Assembly: GCA_000149265.1 (NCBI GenBank)
Contig: CH003206.1
Location: 518,461-582,460, forward strand
Reading direction: 5' to 3'
DNA from: Ciona savignyi
Taxonomy: Eukaryota > Chordata > Ascidiacea > Phlebobranchia > Cionidae
DNA: 64,000 nucleotides
Position 1 is the stretch's first letter. Every line of letters begins with the position of its first letter. Of the stretch, positions 11,167 through 23,439 are shown one piece after another. The position numbers and the translations under genes are program-made. The notes under the pieces are model-generated. The model was not told the DNA's origin. It was given only the letters and a program-made list of their open reading frames with translations, and did not search any database.

Positions 11167-14100
11167 TTAAATCGGCCTGAATATCATTTCAATGAATTTC
11201 AATGAATATTTTGTGCCGTGGAATGTTGCCCAACTTGCAGCTTGGTCAGTTGTAGTTTGGCAGTCCAGGTACTCTCCGTTCAGATTGGAATGGTAACAAT
11301 TACCATACCACCAAGCTCCATGTTCTATCACAGCGCAATTGTCATTGCGCGAATCGTTGTCGAAATCCTTGGTTGTAAAGGAGCGCCCATTGTGATAGGT
11401 AAGCGAATCTCCTGCAATACGAATGCAATTTCTCAACTAGAGTGTCAACCACGTATTTTACCACCACTATTTGTAAAACACATTTTGTACCATATGTATA
11501 TATATATGCGAGCAGGGTCCCTAACCACCATATGTATTTTATACACCGGGTATGTAGTTTGTTTCTGCATGCATAAACGCATGGGTCCCTAAGGTAACAA
11601 TCAGATCTTGATATTATTGTTCCATACACAATATATGTTAATGTTAGATATGTGCATGTCAGGTCCTTGTTAATTAACATTTTAGAAAGTTTTAACCGGA
11701 CTGTCACAGTTGTGTTTCTGCAAGCATAAACGCATGGGTCCCATAGTTATTAAACCAAACTTGTTTTCCATGTGCAGATATAAAAAGAATACGTGTGTGA
11801 GATTTCCGAACATTTTAAATGGGACACATATTGTTTTTGTCCGTTTTTTTTTTTCGTTTTTTTTTTTTTTTTTTTTTGTCAAACGCTTGACAGGCATGGC
11901 TTGTGGACCCAACATCTACCAGAAAGGGTAATGGAATCATAATGAAACTAATTTGTTAGACCACATAGTTTAGATATGCAGAAGCCAAAATTTTGGGTAA
12001 TAAATCTAGGGGAATTCCCCTGGGACGGTAAAAACCAAAACAGTATTTTTTAATAAAAATTTAGCTTTTTGAGGCATTGCTCTTGAACAGCTTCTCTCTC
12101 TTTATTTAAATTTGGTGAAATGTAAGTGCATTAACCACTGATATAACATTTGAAAGAATTAAAAATTTTACCTAGGGAAATACCCTAAAAAATAAGATTT
12201 TGTTTTAAATCATGATTGTGACAGGCATGGCTTGTGGCCCCAACATATACTAGAAAAAGTAATGGAATCGCAATAAAACTTTGTCATTTGTTAGACAATA
12301 TGTCCTAGATATGCAAAAAACAAACTTTTGGGTAATATACCGAGGGGAATTCCCCTGGGAGATAAATAACCAAAATGGAATTTTTTTAGAAAAATTAGTT
12401 CTTTTTGCGCATAACGCTTATACGGCTGCTCCAAATTTCAATTAGATTTGATAAAATATAAGTGCATTAGCCACTGATAAAACACCTAAAAGAATTAAAA
12501 CAAATACCCAGGGAAATACCCTAAAAAATAAGATTTTGTTCTCAAATCATGATTGTGACAGGCATGGCTTGTGGCCCAACATCTAACAGAATAAGTATTA
12601 AAATTGCAATTAAACTTTGTCATTTGTTAGACAACATGGTCTAGATATGCGGAAACCAACATTTTGGGTAATATACCCAGGGGAATTCCCCTGTGAGTTG
12701 GAAAACCAAAACGGTATTTTTTTAAAAATAATTAGCTTTTTTACGCATAGCGCTCAAATGGCTGCTCCAATTTAAATTAGATTTGATAAAATGTGAATGC
12801 ATTATTCACTGATATAACACTTAAAAGAATTAAAAAAATTAACTAGGAAAATACGCTAAAAATGAGATTTTTTTCTCAAATCATGATTGTGACAGGCATG
12901 GCTTGTGGCTCCGACATCTACTAGAAAACGTAATGGAATCGCAATGAAACATTGCCATTTGTTAGACAACATGGTCTAGATATGCGGAAACCAAAATTTT
13001 GGGTAATATACCCAGGGGAATTCCCCTTGGAGTTGAAAAACCAAAACGGTATTTTTTCTAAAATAAGCTCTTTAGGGCATAGCGCTTGGTCGGCTAAAAT
13101 GTTAGTCCCCTATCCGACGTTGTACCATTGAGCAAAAAGAAATACAATCCCTAGGGAAATACCCTAAAAATTACGACTTGTTTCAAAACCATGATTGTAA
13201 CAGGCATGCCATATCGCACCGACATCTCCAACAAGGAGTCGCCAAAGCGGATTAAAACTGTTCGTTAGATTATCTAACAAACATCTAACTTTGATAACAT
13301 TACTCAGATATGTAAAAACAGAAATTAATGTACTAAGCCTAGTGGAATTGCCCCGAAATAATGAAACTCAATCGGGATTTTTGGGAATTGACCTTCATTA
13401 TACTACAGCGCGTGACAAGAAGCTTAAATTAAAACATTTGTGGTAAAATGTTCGGAAATCGCATTTTTCCAAATGGGACCCATAATGACGAATTTAGCGA
13501 TTTTAATACATTCTTACCTGCATTTCCAGAGTAACCGGATACTGTCAATAAATATTGTTCATCAACGGAGCCGATGGAAAAGGAGCTAAACAAAGGTTAT
13601 ATAAATTATTAATTAGTACAAACCTAAGTGTAATTTCTATTTAACAAAGACGAACCTAAACTTCGCAAACTTTCTAATGTTTGCACAATCTTCCAATTCG
13701 ATTCTAAGTTCATAACCTCCCTTGCTGGTTAGAGCGTGAAGGTTTTCCAAACCTAATATTTCAAAATATGTGAGTAAATGTTTTATTGTACCAAAAAATA
13801 AAACATCCCACCTAACCAAAATTCGTTACTAAGATTCCCAAATTTCTCTTGATATTCAGCCCATGTTCGATAGAAGTTTTCAGATCCGTCCGTGCGACGC
13901 TGAATCACCTTTAACATATGTTTAGTAGTAATGAGTACGATCACAAATAGCTTATAAATAACCACTGACCATCCAACCTCCATTGTCCGTGGTTTGATCA
14001 CAGTAAACTTCTAAAGTTTGGAAATGTCTTGGATTATTTATTCTGTATAATCCACTTTTGTTGTACCCAAAACGCAAAGCTTCTTTGCAGCTTTTTGGTG

Positions 14101-14471
14101 TTCCTTAATGGTATAATTAATATTAAAAATACATATAATATGCTACAAATTAATAAATGAAGGTCCACTATAAACTTACGAAGTTTTTCAACGGTATTCT
14201 GTAATCTTCTTACTTTCTCACTGAGCTGATTATAGGCCGATCTGCATGATGGGTCACATAAGCCAAGTTCGCCCTTCGCGCCCTTGGGTCCTTCCATCCC
14301 ACGTTCACCCACAGGACCTTTTTTGCCCGCTTGACCCGGCTCTCCTTTCTCGGAAGTGACGTCATTTCCGCATGACAAAATCACGTGTCGGGAATTCTGA
14401 CCACAGACCTCGCAGCCGATGGTAAGACAGATGTAGAAAAATGCACAGATTTCAACATAAGGTTTTCGCAT
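11167..14471 (-). CDS. Ficolin-like gene split by a transposon array in intron 5
   Basis: Exons (minus): 14471-14180, 14103-13970, 13908-13812, 13752-13656, 13585-13518, 11411-11167. They join without a stop to 310 residues. The first ATG is at 14471. Residues 1-26 form a signal peptide, followed by one Cys, nine Gly-X-Y collagen triplets starting [17 protein letters not shown], a short heptad-like stretch and the FBG domain (calcium motif FTTKDFDND, then [13 protein letters not shown]). In ficolins the stalk oligomerises and recruits MASP proteases; FBG binds acetylated sugars. Intron 5 is 2106 bp instead of about 60 bp because the left transposon array fills it. A second array lies just upstream of exon 1. 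Correct splicing across the array is an assumption; if it fails, the calcium site and C-terminus are lost. Confidence 0.8.
11439..11800 (+). mobile_element. Left terminal inverted repeat of the array element
   Basis: Starts GAGTGTCAACCACG and continues through TTTGTAAAACACA, TTTTATACACCGGGTATG and GCATAAACGCATGGGTCCC (present twice, near 11570 and 11730). The reverse complement of 16675-16897 follows the same order, so the two are the outer inverted ends of a DNA-transposon-like structure. No transposase is visible. Confidence 0.75.
11800..13490 (+). repeat. Tandem array 1, about 335-bp units (five)
   Basis: Unit landmarks GACAGGCATGGCTTGTGG recur near 11890, 12222, 12557, 12890 and 13200. 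Each unit has TTGTTAGAC, ATGGTCTAGATATGC and a palindrome around GGGGAATTCCCCT. The last unit is diverged and ends AAATGGGACCCATAAT. The array starts with a long T-rich run at 11845-11878. Confidence 0.9.
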
Positions 14472-14654
14472 TTTCAACTTCTCGTTATAAAATTCTATAA
14501 AAATAAATAGTTTTCAATAAAAGCCTTCATATAGTATCATTTTAATAAACTACGTTAAAGTTTATAATGATTTACAATATACTTTGGTGAACCTTAACAC
14601 CAAATAAATAGATTGTGTTCTGTGTCAGTAAATTTTAACCCAATAGTTTAGTTT

Positions 14655-16670
14655 AATTATGGGTCCCATTTGAAAAAATGGGACACATATTGTTTTTGTC
14701 CGTTTTTTTTTTTTCTTTTTTTCTTCGTCAAACGCTTGACAGGCATGGCTTGTGGCTCCGACATCTATCAAAAGGGATAATGGAATCGCAATGAAACATT
14801 GTCATTTGTTAGACCACATGGTCTAGATAAGCAGAAACCACAATTTTGGGTAATATACGTAGGGGAATTTCCCTGGGAGGTGAAAAACCAAAACGGTATT
14901 TTTTTTAAAAAAATTAGCTTTTTTGGGCATAGCGCATGAACGGCTGCTCCAATTTTGATCAGATTTGGTAAAATAGAAGCGTGTTAGCCACTGCGTTACC
15001 AATTAAAAGAAACAAAATATTTACCTAGGGAAATACCCTAAAAATGAAGATATGTTTCTAAACCAAGATTGTGACAGGCATGGATTGTGGCTCCGACATC
15101 CACCAGAAGGGATAATAGAATCGCAATGAAACTTTGTCATTTGTTAGACCACATGGTCTAGATGAGCAGAAACCAAAATGTTTGGTAATATACGTAGGGG
15201 AATTCCCCTGGGAGGTAAAAAACCAAAACGGTATTTTTAAAAAAAAATTTAGCTTTTTTGGGCATAGCGCATGAACGGCTGCTCCAATTTTGATCAGATT
15301 TGGTAAAATAGAAGCGTGTTAGCCACTGCGTTACCAATTAAAAGAAACAAAATATTTACCTAGGGAAATACCCTAAAAATGAAGATATGTTTCTAAACCA
15401 AGATTGTGACAGGCATGGATTGTGGCTCCGACATCTACCAGAAGGGATAATAGAATCGCAATGAAACTTTGTCATTTGTTAGACCACATGGTCTAGATGA
15501 GCAGAAACCACAATTTTTGGTAATATACCTAGGGGAATTCCCCTGGGAGGTGAAAAACCAAAACGGTATTTATTTCAAAAAAAATTAGCCTTTTTGGGCA
15601 TACCGCATGAACGGCTGCTCCAATTTTGATCAGATTTGGTAAAATAGTAGCGTGTTAGCCACTGTGTTACCAATTAAAAGAAACAAAATATTTACCTAGG
15701 GAAATACCCTAAAAATGAAGATATGTTTCTAAATCAAGATTGTGACAGGCATGGATTGTGGCTCCGACATCTAACAGAAGGGATAATGGAATCGCAATGA
15801 AACTTCGTCATTTGTTAGACCACATGGTCTAGTTATGGAGAAATCAAAATCGTGGGTGATAAATTTAGGGAAATTCCCCTGAGACCTTAAAAACCAAAAC
15901 GGGATTTTTTCTAAAAAAATAGCTTTTACGGGATAGCGCTTGAACAGATTCTCCAATTTTAATCAGATTTTGTAAAAATGGAAGTGAATTAGTCACTGAT
16001 TTAACACTTAAACCAAATAAAAAAGATTACCTAATAAAATACCCTAAAAAATAAGATTTCCTCCTAAAATAATGATAGCAACATGCATGGCATGGCATGG
16101 CGCCCCGACATCTACCAAAAAGAGTAATGGAATCGCAATAAAAATTTGAAATTTGTATAAGAACATGGTCTAGATATGCAGAAACTATAATTTTGGGTAA
16201 TGAATTTAGGGGAATTCCCATGAGACGTTAAAAACCAAAACGTTTTTTGTAATAAATTATCTTTTTGGGGCATAGCGCTTGAACGGCTGCTCTAATTTTG
16301 ATCAGATTTGGTGAAATGTTAGACCATTAAACACTCTGAGTCAATTTATTAAAAGAACGAAAACATTTATTTAGGGTAATTCCCTTAAAAACGAAAATAT
16401 GTACTTGAATTATGTTTGTGACAGGCCATATCGCTACATATCCAACAAGGAGAGACTGACATATCCAACAAGGAGACAAATCAGAATAAAACTTTAAGAA
16501 TTGTTACATAACATGACCCACATATGTAAAACAGAAACTTATCTACTAAACCCAGGAGAATTCCCTGAAACCATGAAATCGAGCTGTTGTGGAAATTTAG
16601 CTTTATTTTACCACCACGCTGATAAACAAGTTTTAATTTAAAACATTTGTGGGGAAATGTTCGTAAATTT
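14655..16670 (+). repeat. Tandem array 2, about 335-bp units (six), same direction as array 1
   Basis: Opens with ATTATGGGTCCCATTT, then AATGGGACACATATTG and a T-rich run, as array 1 does. Units recur near 14738, 15072, 15404, 15742, 16080 and 16420. Two internal units (about 15072-15740) are almost identical, showing recent unit duplication. It has its own diverged last unit, so it is a second complete array and not a split half of the first. Confidence 0.9.
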
Positions 16671-16674
16671 AAGA

Positions 16675-16897
16675 CGTTTATTATTTTCTCAACTACACAT
16701 GGAAAAGAAGTTTGGTCTGATAACTATGGGACCCATGCGTTTATGCTTGCAGAAACAAAAACTACATACTCAGTGTATAAAATACAAATTATGGTTATGT
16801 ACCCTGTAGCATGAATATATGACATACGACATGTGTTTTACAAATAGTGATGGTTAAACACGTGGTTGACACTCTCTAGTTTATTTTTTGTTTCTAC
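16675..16897 (-). mobile_element. Right terminal inverted repeat of the array element
   Basis: The words CTACACATGGAAAAGAAG, ACTATGGGACCCATGCG, TTATGCTTGCAGAAACA and GTGGTTGACACTCTC are the complement of the left end at 11439-11800. No clear target-site duplication could be read at the two outer ends. Confidence 0.75.
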
Positions 16898-16899
16898 AA

Positions 16900-17640
16900 T
16901 GAAAACACAAAGCAGGACTATTGATAAAAATTTGAAAAACAGAAAATAACGACAAAACGACAGTCGTTAGAACACACCTGAAAAAGCAATAAATTATTAA
17001 TTTTTGGTATAATTAGACGTGGCCGCTAAAACCCATTAAAAAAAGAAATAATTGTTTATAAAAAAATTACACTATTACACTAAGCCTTGAAGAAAAGTGT
17101 GCGGTAAAACGACCCGTGATAAAAAATAAGGCAGCAACAACATGCTCTAATATTAGCCTTGTTACTTTTATTTATTCCGGAATATGAGTTACCGTACAGT
17201 AATTGCACCAGCACGGTATTAGGCATTTCTAAAGGTAATTTTATTTTGAAATATTACTAAAATTGTGGGTAAAATGGTGAGCTTTACACGATAGTTATTT
17301 CTAAATATTGTCCCTGCTTTATAAGTATAATTATAATACGTCGAAATATAATTATCGAAAATAAGCTAGGTTATAACCGCCAGCTGGTCCTGCCTTTGCT
17401 GATGCCTTTCTCAACTTCTACTTTTACGACTAAAATAACTAAGCAATGTGCACTACAATTTATAGCGATGTTATCACAAGTACTATTTAGAAGAAAGGTC
17501 TCTCAACTAGTAACGTTATATGTTGTTTAGCATTTAAAAATTCGTGGGAACGTACCGCCTACCGCATTAGGCGAGGTCAATCGAAATTCCATTTCAGACT
17601 GGCGCCACTTGATATAAAAGAAAAGCTAAGTTTCAAAATT
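16900..17640. other. No recognisable gene
   Basis: AT-rich intergenic sequence between the transposon end and the degenerate upstream module. No exon-like block or repeat was identified. Confidence 0.4.
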
Positions 17641-17689
17641 CCTGTTACCAGTTTTTTTGGTAAATGTCCGCGCCGCCAATGCAGCAAAA

Positions 17690-17850
17690 CTGAAAGCTCA
17701 ACGTGGGAACACATATAGGAATTGCGGTTATGGCAGAAAACGGTGGTTTGTCGACAGACATGCGTGGGAAGAAAATCGACTGAGTGACATTGGTTCTCAG
17801 CAATGGAAATTCTATTGCAGAGAGAGTGCGTTTTGCACGAACCATTCGAT
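17690..17850 (+). repeat. Degenerate copy of the ficolin upstream module
   Basis: GGAATTGCGGTTATGG followed by GGTTTGTCGACAGACATGCG and GACATTGGTTCTC aligns, with an internal loss, to the module found upstream of the other ficolin genes (for example 32580-32690). It lies upstream of the 11167-14471 gene in divergent orientation, as expected, but the second array now separates the two. Confidence 0.5.
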
Positions 17851-18304
17851 AAAGGGTACCTTGGGAATCATACTTATATTAATTCATTTGTGAATTCTAA
17901 ACTTGAGAACCACATTTATGTGGATACCATGGGAAGGAGTTGCACCGCTGTCGCCTATAACAATACATTCTCTGGAAAAGCGGCTTAAAATAATCCGTGG
18001 TAATTAGGGCAACAACTATTACAAGAAATATGTGTATTTTTAAAATTGACCATGCATATAATTATGTTGACTAAACAAAAAATAATAGAAATACTCGGGA
18101 ATGTAATTAGTTTTCAAGTAAACGATTTGTTTACCTATATGATGTTTTTTTACCATTTTCCATATTAGGACGTCAAACCTTTCCCCATAGGTCGTTCTTG
18201 GATTAGACGTAGTACTACACTAATGATTAACGGTAAATTTAAACAGTTGATAATCTTGAGGTTGTATAAAGCAAGAATATATATTTGACCTTCAAGTGTA
18301 AAAT

Positions 18305-18710
18305 AATACTACAAATATAAAAGAAACATTACATTGCACATAAATACCAAACTATTATCAATTTAGTTATTATGCAAAAATAACCGTTGAAAATAAGATA
18401 CTAAAAGTTCATAGGGAACATTTAATTTTAGCTTTTCTATAGTTAATCTAGTTAAGTGAGTAAATGTAAGAAATAGTAACGATCACTTGCGTTTTCTGTA
18501 TTTTTTTTACAAATGTAGAAAAGTATCATTACATTGGATATAATATATTCCAAACTATTACCATTTTAGTTATTATGCAAAAATAACCGTTGAAAATAAG
18601 ATACTAAAAGTTCATAAGAAACATTTTAATTTTTTATAGTTAATCTAGTTAAGTGAGTAAATGTACGAAATAGTCACGATCACTTGCGTTTTCTGTATTT
18701 TCTTCATCGG
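18305..18710. repeat. Tandem duplication, about 200 bp x 2
   Basis: Two adjacent copies share the words ACCAAACTATTA, TTAGTTATTATGCAAAAATA, AAGATACTAAAAGTTCATA and GATCACTTGCGTTTTCTGTA. No coding signal is seen in it. Confidence 0.8.
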
Positions 18711-18884
18711 TGACCAAATTGAGGCGGTTATGAGTGACTTCAATTGCATTTCTCAATATATACACAAACGAATATCTTTTGACTTAATGAAATAGAAATT
18801 CGCGTATATTCTAACAATTACAATGTTACTACTTTTAATACTATACAGTTCCTGTACTTTTTAAATGTAATATTGATGACTATT

Positions 18885-19285
18885 TGTTACCATGAAGGAA
18901 TTCCAACTTACATCTCGGTCAGTACGATAAAGAGTTTGTTGTGAAAGTTTGGCAGGTTGTCTACTCTCTGTTTATGTTGGAATAGTAGCAGCGTATCACA
19001 AAAAGTTCAATAGAAGCACAGCAAAAATTTTAAAATCGGCGTCTACCCATCTTTGGTTATAAACGGGTAACTGTTGTGGTGGGTAAGCGAATATTCTACC
19101 ACGTAAATATCAATATGTCGCCTCAGGTAATATTAATTTTCTACACGTTCTTACCTACATTTTTAAGTAACATTAGACTGTCATTAATTTTTTTTACGGA
19201 ACAAATGCGAAATGTTGCTAACTGTCTAATGTTTGCGCAGTTTTACAATATATCACATGACTTAGTCTTTCAATATTCTCGGTAA
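18885..19285 (-). pseudogene. Decayed FBG-gene relic (last three exons)
   Basis: Read on the minus strand, 18900-19100 still aligns to a ficolin last exon: the complements of AGTTTGGCA, ATGTTGGAATAGTAGCA, TTTGGTTATAAACGGGTAAC and GGGTAAGCGAAT occur in order. 19145-19215 aligns to the preceding exon (TTCTTACCTACAT, AGTAACATTAGACTGTCA). TCTAATGTTTGCGCAG at 19227-19242 matches the exon before that. Many indels and substitutions leave no open frame. This is an old dead gene copy in the same orientation as its neighbours. Confidence 0.65.
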
Positions 19286-19844
19286 TGAAATAACTATAGA
19301 ATGCGTCATATAACGGCACAAAATGCAGGACACAACTGACATGCTAGATTCGTCACGCGCTGTAAAAGAACCGTACAGTCAAACGAATTAGAAAGGATGG
19401 TTTAAAGCGTCTCTACCCGAGTTCCCAGACTCATTTTGAATCCGGAAAAAAATAAGCATTTACTTAGTCCGCGAGCACATAACGAAATATTCTTATAACC
19501 GCATATAGGCTAATATAATTCATTAGAACTTTTATATTCATTTCGGATGCTTCAATTTTTCGGTAATAGTGAAATAGGTAATGGCGTGGTTCATTTTCTC
19601 CTGGGAAGTGGGATGTAATAAAAGATGTAATAAAAAAAATTCATTGTGTTTGTTTTGTAGCCTCTTCAGTCAGTATAGATTATTGTACGTTACCTGATCA
19701 ACTAAGCATGCTCTGTGTAAAATGGCCTTCATTGTTACGCCCGATTCGGCAAAGACCTTGGCTGGTTTGGAATTAGTCCGCGATCAAAAAAAATTGGAAA
19801 ACACCGGTTTAAAGAACACTACTAAGAGAGGAAAACTTAGTCAC

Positions 19845-20060
19845 TAAAATAAAGATTATCGTTATTATTGTTGTTTTAGTGTTAAGGCTGGTGTTAAAGT
19901 TAGCATTAATTCTGATGCTCTCATTAGTGTTTGCGGGAGGGTTAGAATTAGTTTCCATAGTTTTAATGGGCAGTTTTCCTAATTGTACATTTGTGGGACC
20001 AGCGATTTTTAACACGTATAATTGGCCGGGACCAGGTCCCAGGATATGCTGCCATCTATA
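19845..20060 (+). repeat. MITE-like repeat, family also at 40840-41035 and 44395-44505
   Basis: GTTAAGGCTGGTGTTAAAGT followed by GTTTGCGGGAGGGTTAGAAT and AGTTTCCATAG recurs in two other places, once inverted. The open frames across it are repeat-derived. Confidence 0.55.
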
Positions 20061-20069
20061 CCTGATACA

Positions 20070-20805
20070 TTAACTCCTTTCCATCCCCATATGTTCACAC
20101 ATACGTGAGCTACACTTGACTGGAAGCGGAACCTCCACGAAATAGAAAAAAAAAACAAAAAAATGCACACGTAGATGTATTCTTTATTAAGTTGTGTTTG
20201 TCTGTTTTTTAAGTAATCGCATAACGCTTTAGAAAGCAAATAATGACGTAGGTGAAAAACAACTGTTTTTAAGTGACCTCATGAGGTGAAAACAGAATGA
20301 ACCTAGCAGGCGTGAATTAATTGAAATGCAGTTTTTGCGAATATGGTATTAAAATTGCTATAGTATTGTCTACTAAGAGGGGGACAGGTTTGTTAGGTGT
20401 TTTGGTAACACAAGCTTGAGTGACTTTTCTTTGATCAGAATTTGTCTAGTATTGATTGAACTTTCCAACTTTCGTTATAATATATTGTCAATTATATATT
20501 ATAACATATATTTCGAAACATCATTCAAAAATAACACGTACAATTTTATGTATTTTACTTTGTGATATAATAAAATACATATTGTGGAAAATTGTAAAGT
20601 TTATACATAAAGAATACATCGTCACCTTTGTTCACTACAACCAAATATTTTATTACTGACACCAACTTATATACACAACAAATAATGTGTCACTAACGAT
20701 TCTAAAAATCAATCTCGCTCAAATATTCTTTTTTAAACGTTATAAAATGTCAATGTCTATTTTAACAATTCAAGTTGTTTTACTAATTTTTAACTTAACT
20801 CGTCT
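20070..20805. other. 3' flank of the 20806-22024 gene; no gene seen
   Basis: AT-rich; the frame at 20456-20659 is low-complexity. No exon-like feature. Confidence 0.4.
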
Positions 20806-22024
20806 TTATATCGGTCTGAATTTTATCTCAATGGATTTCAATGAATATTTTGTGCCGTGAAATGTTGCCCAACTTGCAGCTTGGTCAGTTGTAGTTTGGC
20901 AGTTCAGGTACGCTCCGTTCAAGTTAGAACTGTAACAAGCGGTATACCACCAAGCTCCATGTTCTATTACAGCGCAATTACCGCTGTGTAAATCGTTGTC
21001 AACGTCCTTGGTTGTAAAGGGATACCCGTTGTGGGCGGATAGCGAATCACCTAAAAACACATTTCTATATGACGTATTTAGCGTTTACAACTTTACGACT
21101 CACTCCCACCTGCGTTTCCAGAGTAACCTGAAACTGTTAGGGCATAATGTTCTTCAGCGGACCCAATCTAAAAGGATCTGTAAAAACGATAAGTGTTGTT
21201 ACTATGGTAATCCTGAAGGAGATTTCAATATTACCTAAATTTGGCAAACTTTTTAACGTTTGCACAATCTTCCATTTCGATTCTTAGTTCATAATTTCCC
21301 GTTCGAGTTAAAGCATGAAGATTTTCCATACCTTTTTAAGTTTATTTAATTGTGTAAATTGTTTAATTTTTGTTTTATCAATATTACCTATCCAAAATTC
21401 ATTACTTAGATTCCCAAACTTCTCTTGATATTCAATCCACGTTCGATAGAAGTTTTCAGAGCCGTCTGAGCGACGCTGAATGACCTAGAGCGTATGGTTA
21501 TTAGTAAGAAGTAAAATCACAAACATCCAATAAATACCAACTTACCATCCAGCCGCCATTGTCCGTGGTTTGATCGCAGTAAACTTCTAAAATTTGTTGA
21601 TTTCTTGGATTGTATATGTTGTATATTCCACTTTCATTGTGGCCTAACTGCAAAGCTACTTTACAGCTCTTTGGTAATCCTAAATCATATGTACAGTGGT
21701 TAATATTAATAAATACTTGATTGTTGCATATTTACCAAGTATTTCAATAGAACTCTCCAATCTTCTAACTTTCTCACTGAGCTGGTTATAGGCCGATCTG
21801 CATGATGGGTCACATGAGCCAAGTTGGCCCTTCGCGCCCTTGGGTCCTTCCATCCCACGTTCACCCACAGGACCTTTTTTGCCCGCTTGACCTGGCTCTC
21901 CCTTCTCGGAAGTGACGTCATTTCCGCATGATAAAGTCACGTGTGCAGAATTTTGGCTGCGAACCTCGCTGCTGACTAGCACGAAAAACAGAATTACAGC
22001 ATACATGGAAGTAGACCGAGCCAT
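20806..22024 (-). pseudogene. Ficolin-like gene with in-frame stop in exon 5
   Basis: Exons (minus): 22024-21736, 21679-21546, 21484-21388, 21331-21235, 21177-21110, 21050-20806, with normal splice sites. Exon 1 encodes signal peptide, Cys, collagen triplets and coiled coil; the rest is the FBG domain. In exon 5 the codon after SF is TAG (21170-21168) where sisters have TCC, ending the product at about residue 208, before the calcium site. The ancestral start, conserved in the 42627 and 52073 genes, is at 22049 here, but an extra stretch containing a second TCGGTCTAC throws it out of frame, so only the ATG at 22024 is in frame. The rest is well preserved, so loss looks recent, or a truncated stalk-plus-partial-FBG protein is made. 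Confidence 0.85.
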
Positions 22025-22434
22025 AAATTGACCGAGATTGACTTGTCATTTTTAATATATTTAACTGCGTCGTATAAATGAGTTAGATTATTAGTTTTAA
22101 ATAAAATTTTAGAATAGCATATTAAAAAAAAAATTCATATCATTGCAATTTTGTTTGTTTCTGTAGGATACTTTCGATTGGGAGAAATTGCAAAACTTTA
22201 AAGCAATATACATAACTACCGATGTTTACACAATATATATATATACTTGGAATATATACTTATCCACCAACTGATTAGAATACGTTCAGCTGCATTATTT
22301 CCAGCACAATTTCAGACTTATTTATTTATCATCTGACACCCTTTCCTAATTTCGTAATGATCTAACCTTGTAATCTGAACACTTTTATAACACATATCTG
22401 CGAAAGAGAAAGGGCCCTTTTAAAAGTTGCCCAG

Positions 22435-22760
22435 CTAAAAATTACAATGTTGTCCTGGAAAAGCAGATTATGGTCACGACAATGAACTATTGTCCTTTTA
22501 TCTAGGTAAACTTACATTTTTTGCAGCAAGTTTACACAAAGGTCAAACGTTTATAAGAATTATGGTTTCAGCACAACAAGATCATTTCCACGAAGTGAGT
22601 GGTTTCCCGACAGACTTGCGAAGGAGAAATGTAAGCGAATGAAAGTGATTCATTGAATAAGTTTGAAGAACAAAGGACTGGCGGTTACGCAAAGATTGCT
22701 TATTACATTTACACCGATCTATCGGTACCAGTCACTGCCGGAGCCTATTTATGGTAGCCT
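22435..22760 (+). repeat. Conserved upstream module of the 20806-22024 gene
   Basis: Copy of a module lying 400-700 bp upstream of most ficolin genes here and pointing away from them. The best-conserved word block encodes QDHFHEVSGFPTDL in one frame. In this copy the frame then changes and stops (RRRNVSE then TGA). The flank from about 22760 to 23430 is shared with 32780-33440. Confidence 0.7.
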
Positions 22761-23430
22761 CGTAATGCAGATAATTTGGGTGAACAAATAAATGGTTGGA
22801 AGTTATATTTTACAATAAATACTTTACAATTTTGTTTACATAAATGATATTAACCTAAGACCTATGCCATATAACGATCATACATAAAATAAGATTAACA
22901 AAAATATAATCCGTTTACGCCTTAAATTATACGTATTAAGTTGTCACATAATCGCTTTAAGCAAGCGCACTGCTGTGCTACTTTGCGACGTGTAAAAGCA
23001 GTCCGATTCAAATTAAAGAATGTTCAAATTTGATAACAACGAACCGACTAGTGGCCACAAGTGATGTAATATAACGCTTAATTATAGCGGTAAATTATAA
23101 GAGCTGCGTAATTTGGTAACAACTTCATTTGCTAGACAAAGGGCTGTAAAGATACAATCAAATTTGGCATATATTTAGCAATCCCACATTTATGTTTACT
23201 CGTATCCATGTACGCTATTGCGATGCAAAATAAGTTGCCGTGTTTAAACTCGGGTGTCAAAAGTTGTGGTTTGGCACATCCTGATGTCATATGTGGATAA
23301 ATTTACACTGTCCCTCACAGATAAACACGCCGACCACATTTATAATATGAAGCCGGACTGTGCAGTAATCAAGTTTACGCACAATTTTTTTGTTCGGTCA
23401 ATGCCATGACCATTCTAATAAATGACTTAT
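22760..23430. repeat. Duplicated flank shared with 32780-33440
   Basis: Shared landmarks include TTGTCACATAATC, GTACGCTATTGCGATG and TTTGGCACATCCTGAT, with TGTGGATAAATTTACACTGT. They show that the 20806 and 30778 genes were duplicated with at least 1.4 kb of upstream DNA. No gene seen. Confidence 0.75.
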
Positions 23431-23439
23431 TAGAAATTG

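Noticed and set aside
11218-11931. Frames of 73-124 codons on both strands
   Set aside because: They are antisense to the ficolin last exon or run through transposon terminal repeat and homopolymer sequence.
14471-14477. Start two codons upstream of the ficolin ATG
   Set aside because: The upstream codon is TTG, not ATG; the first true ATG is at 14471.
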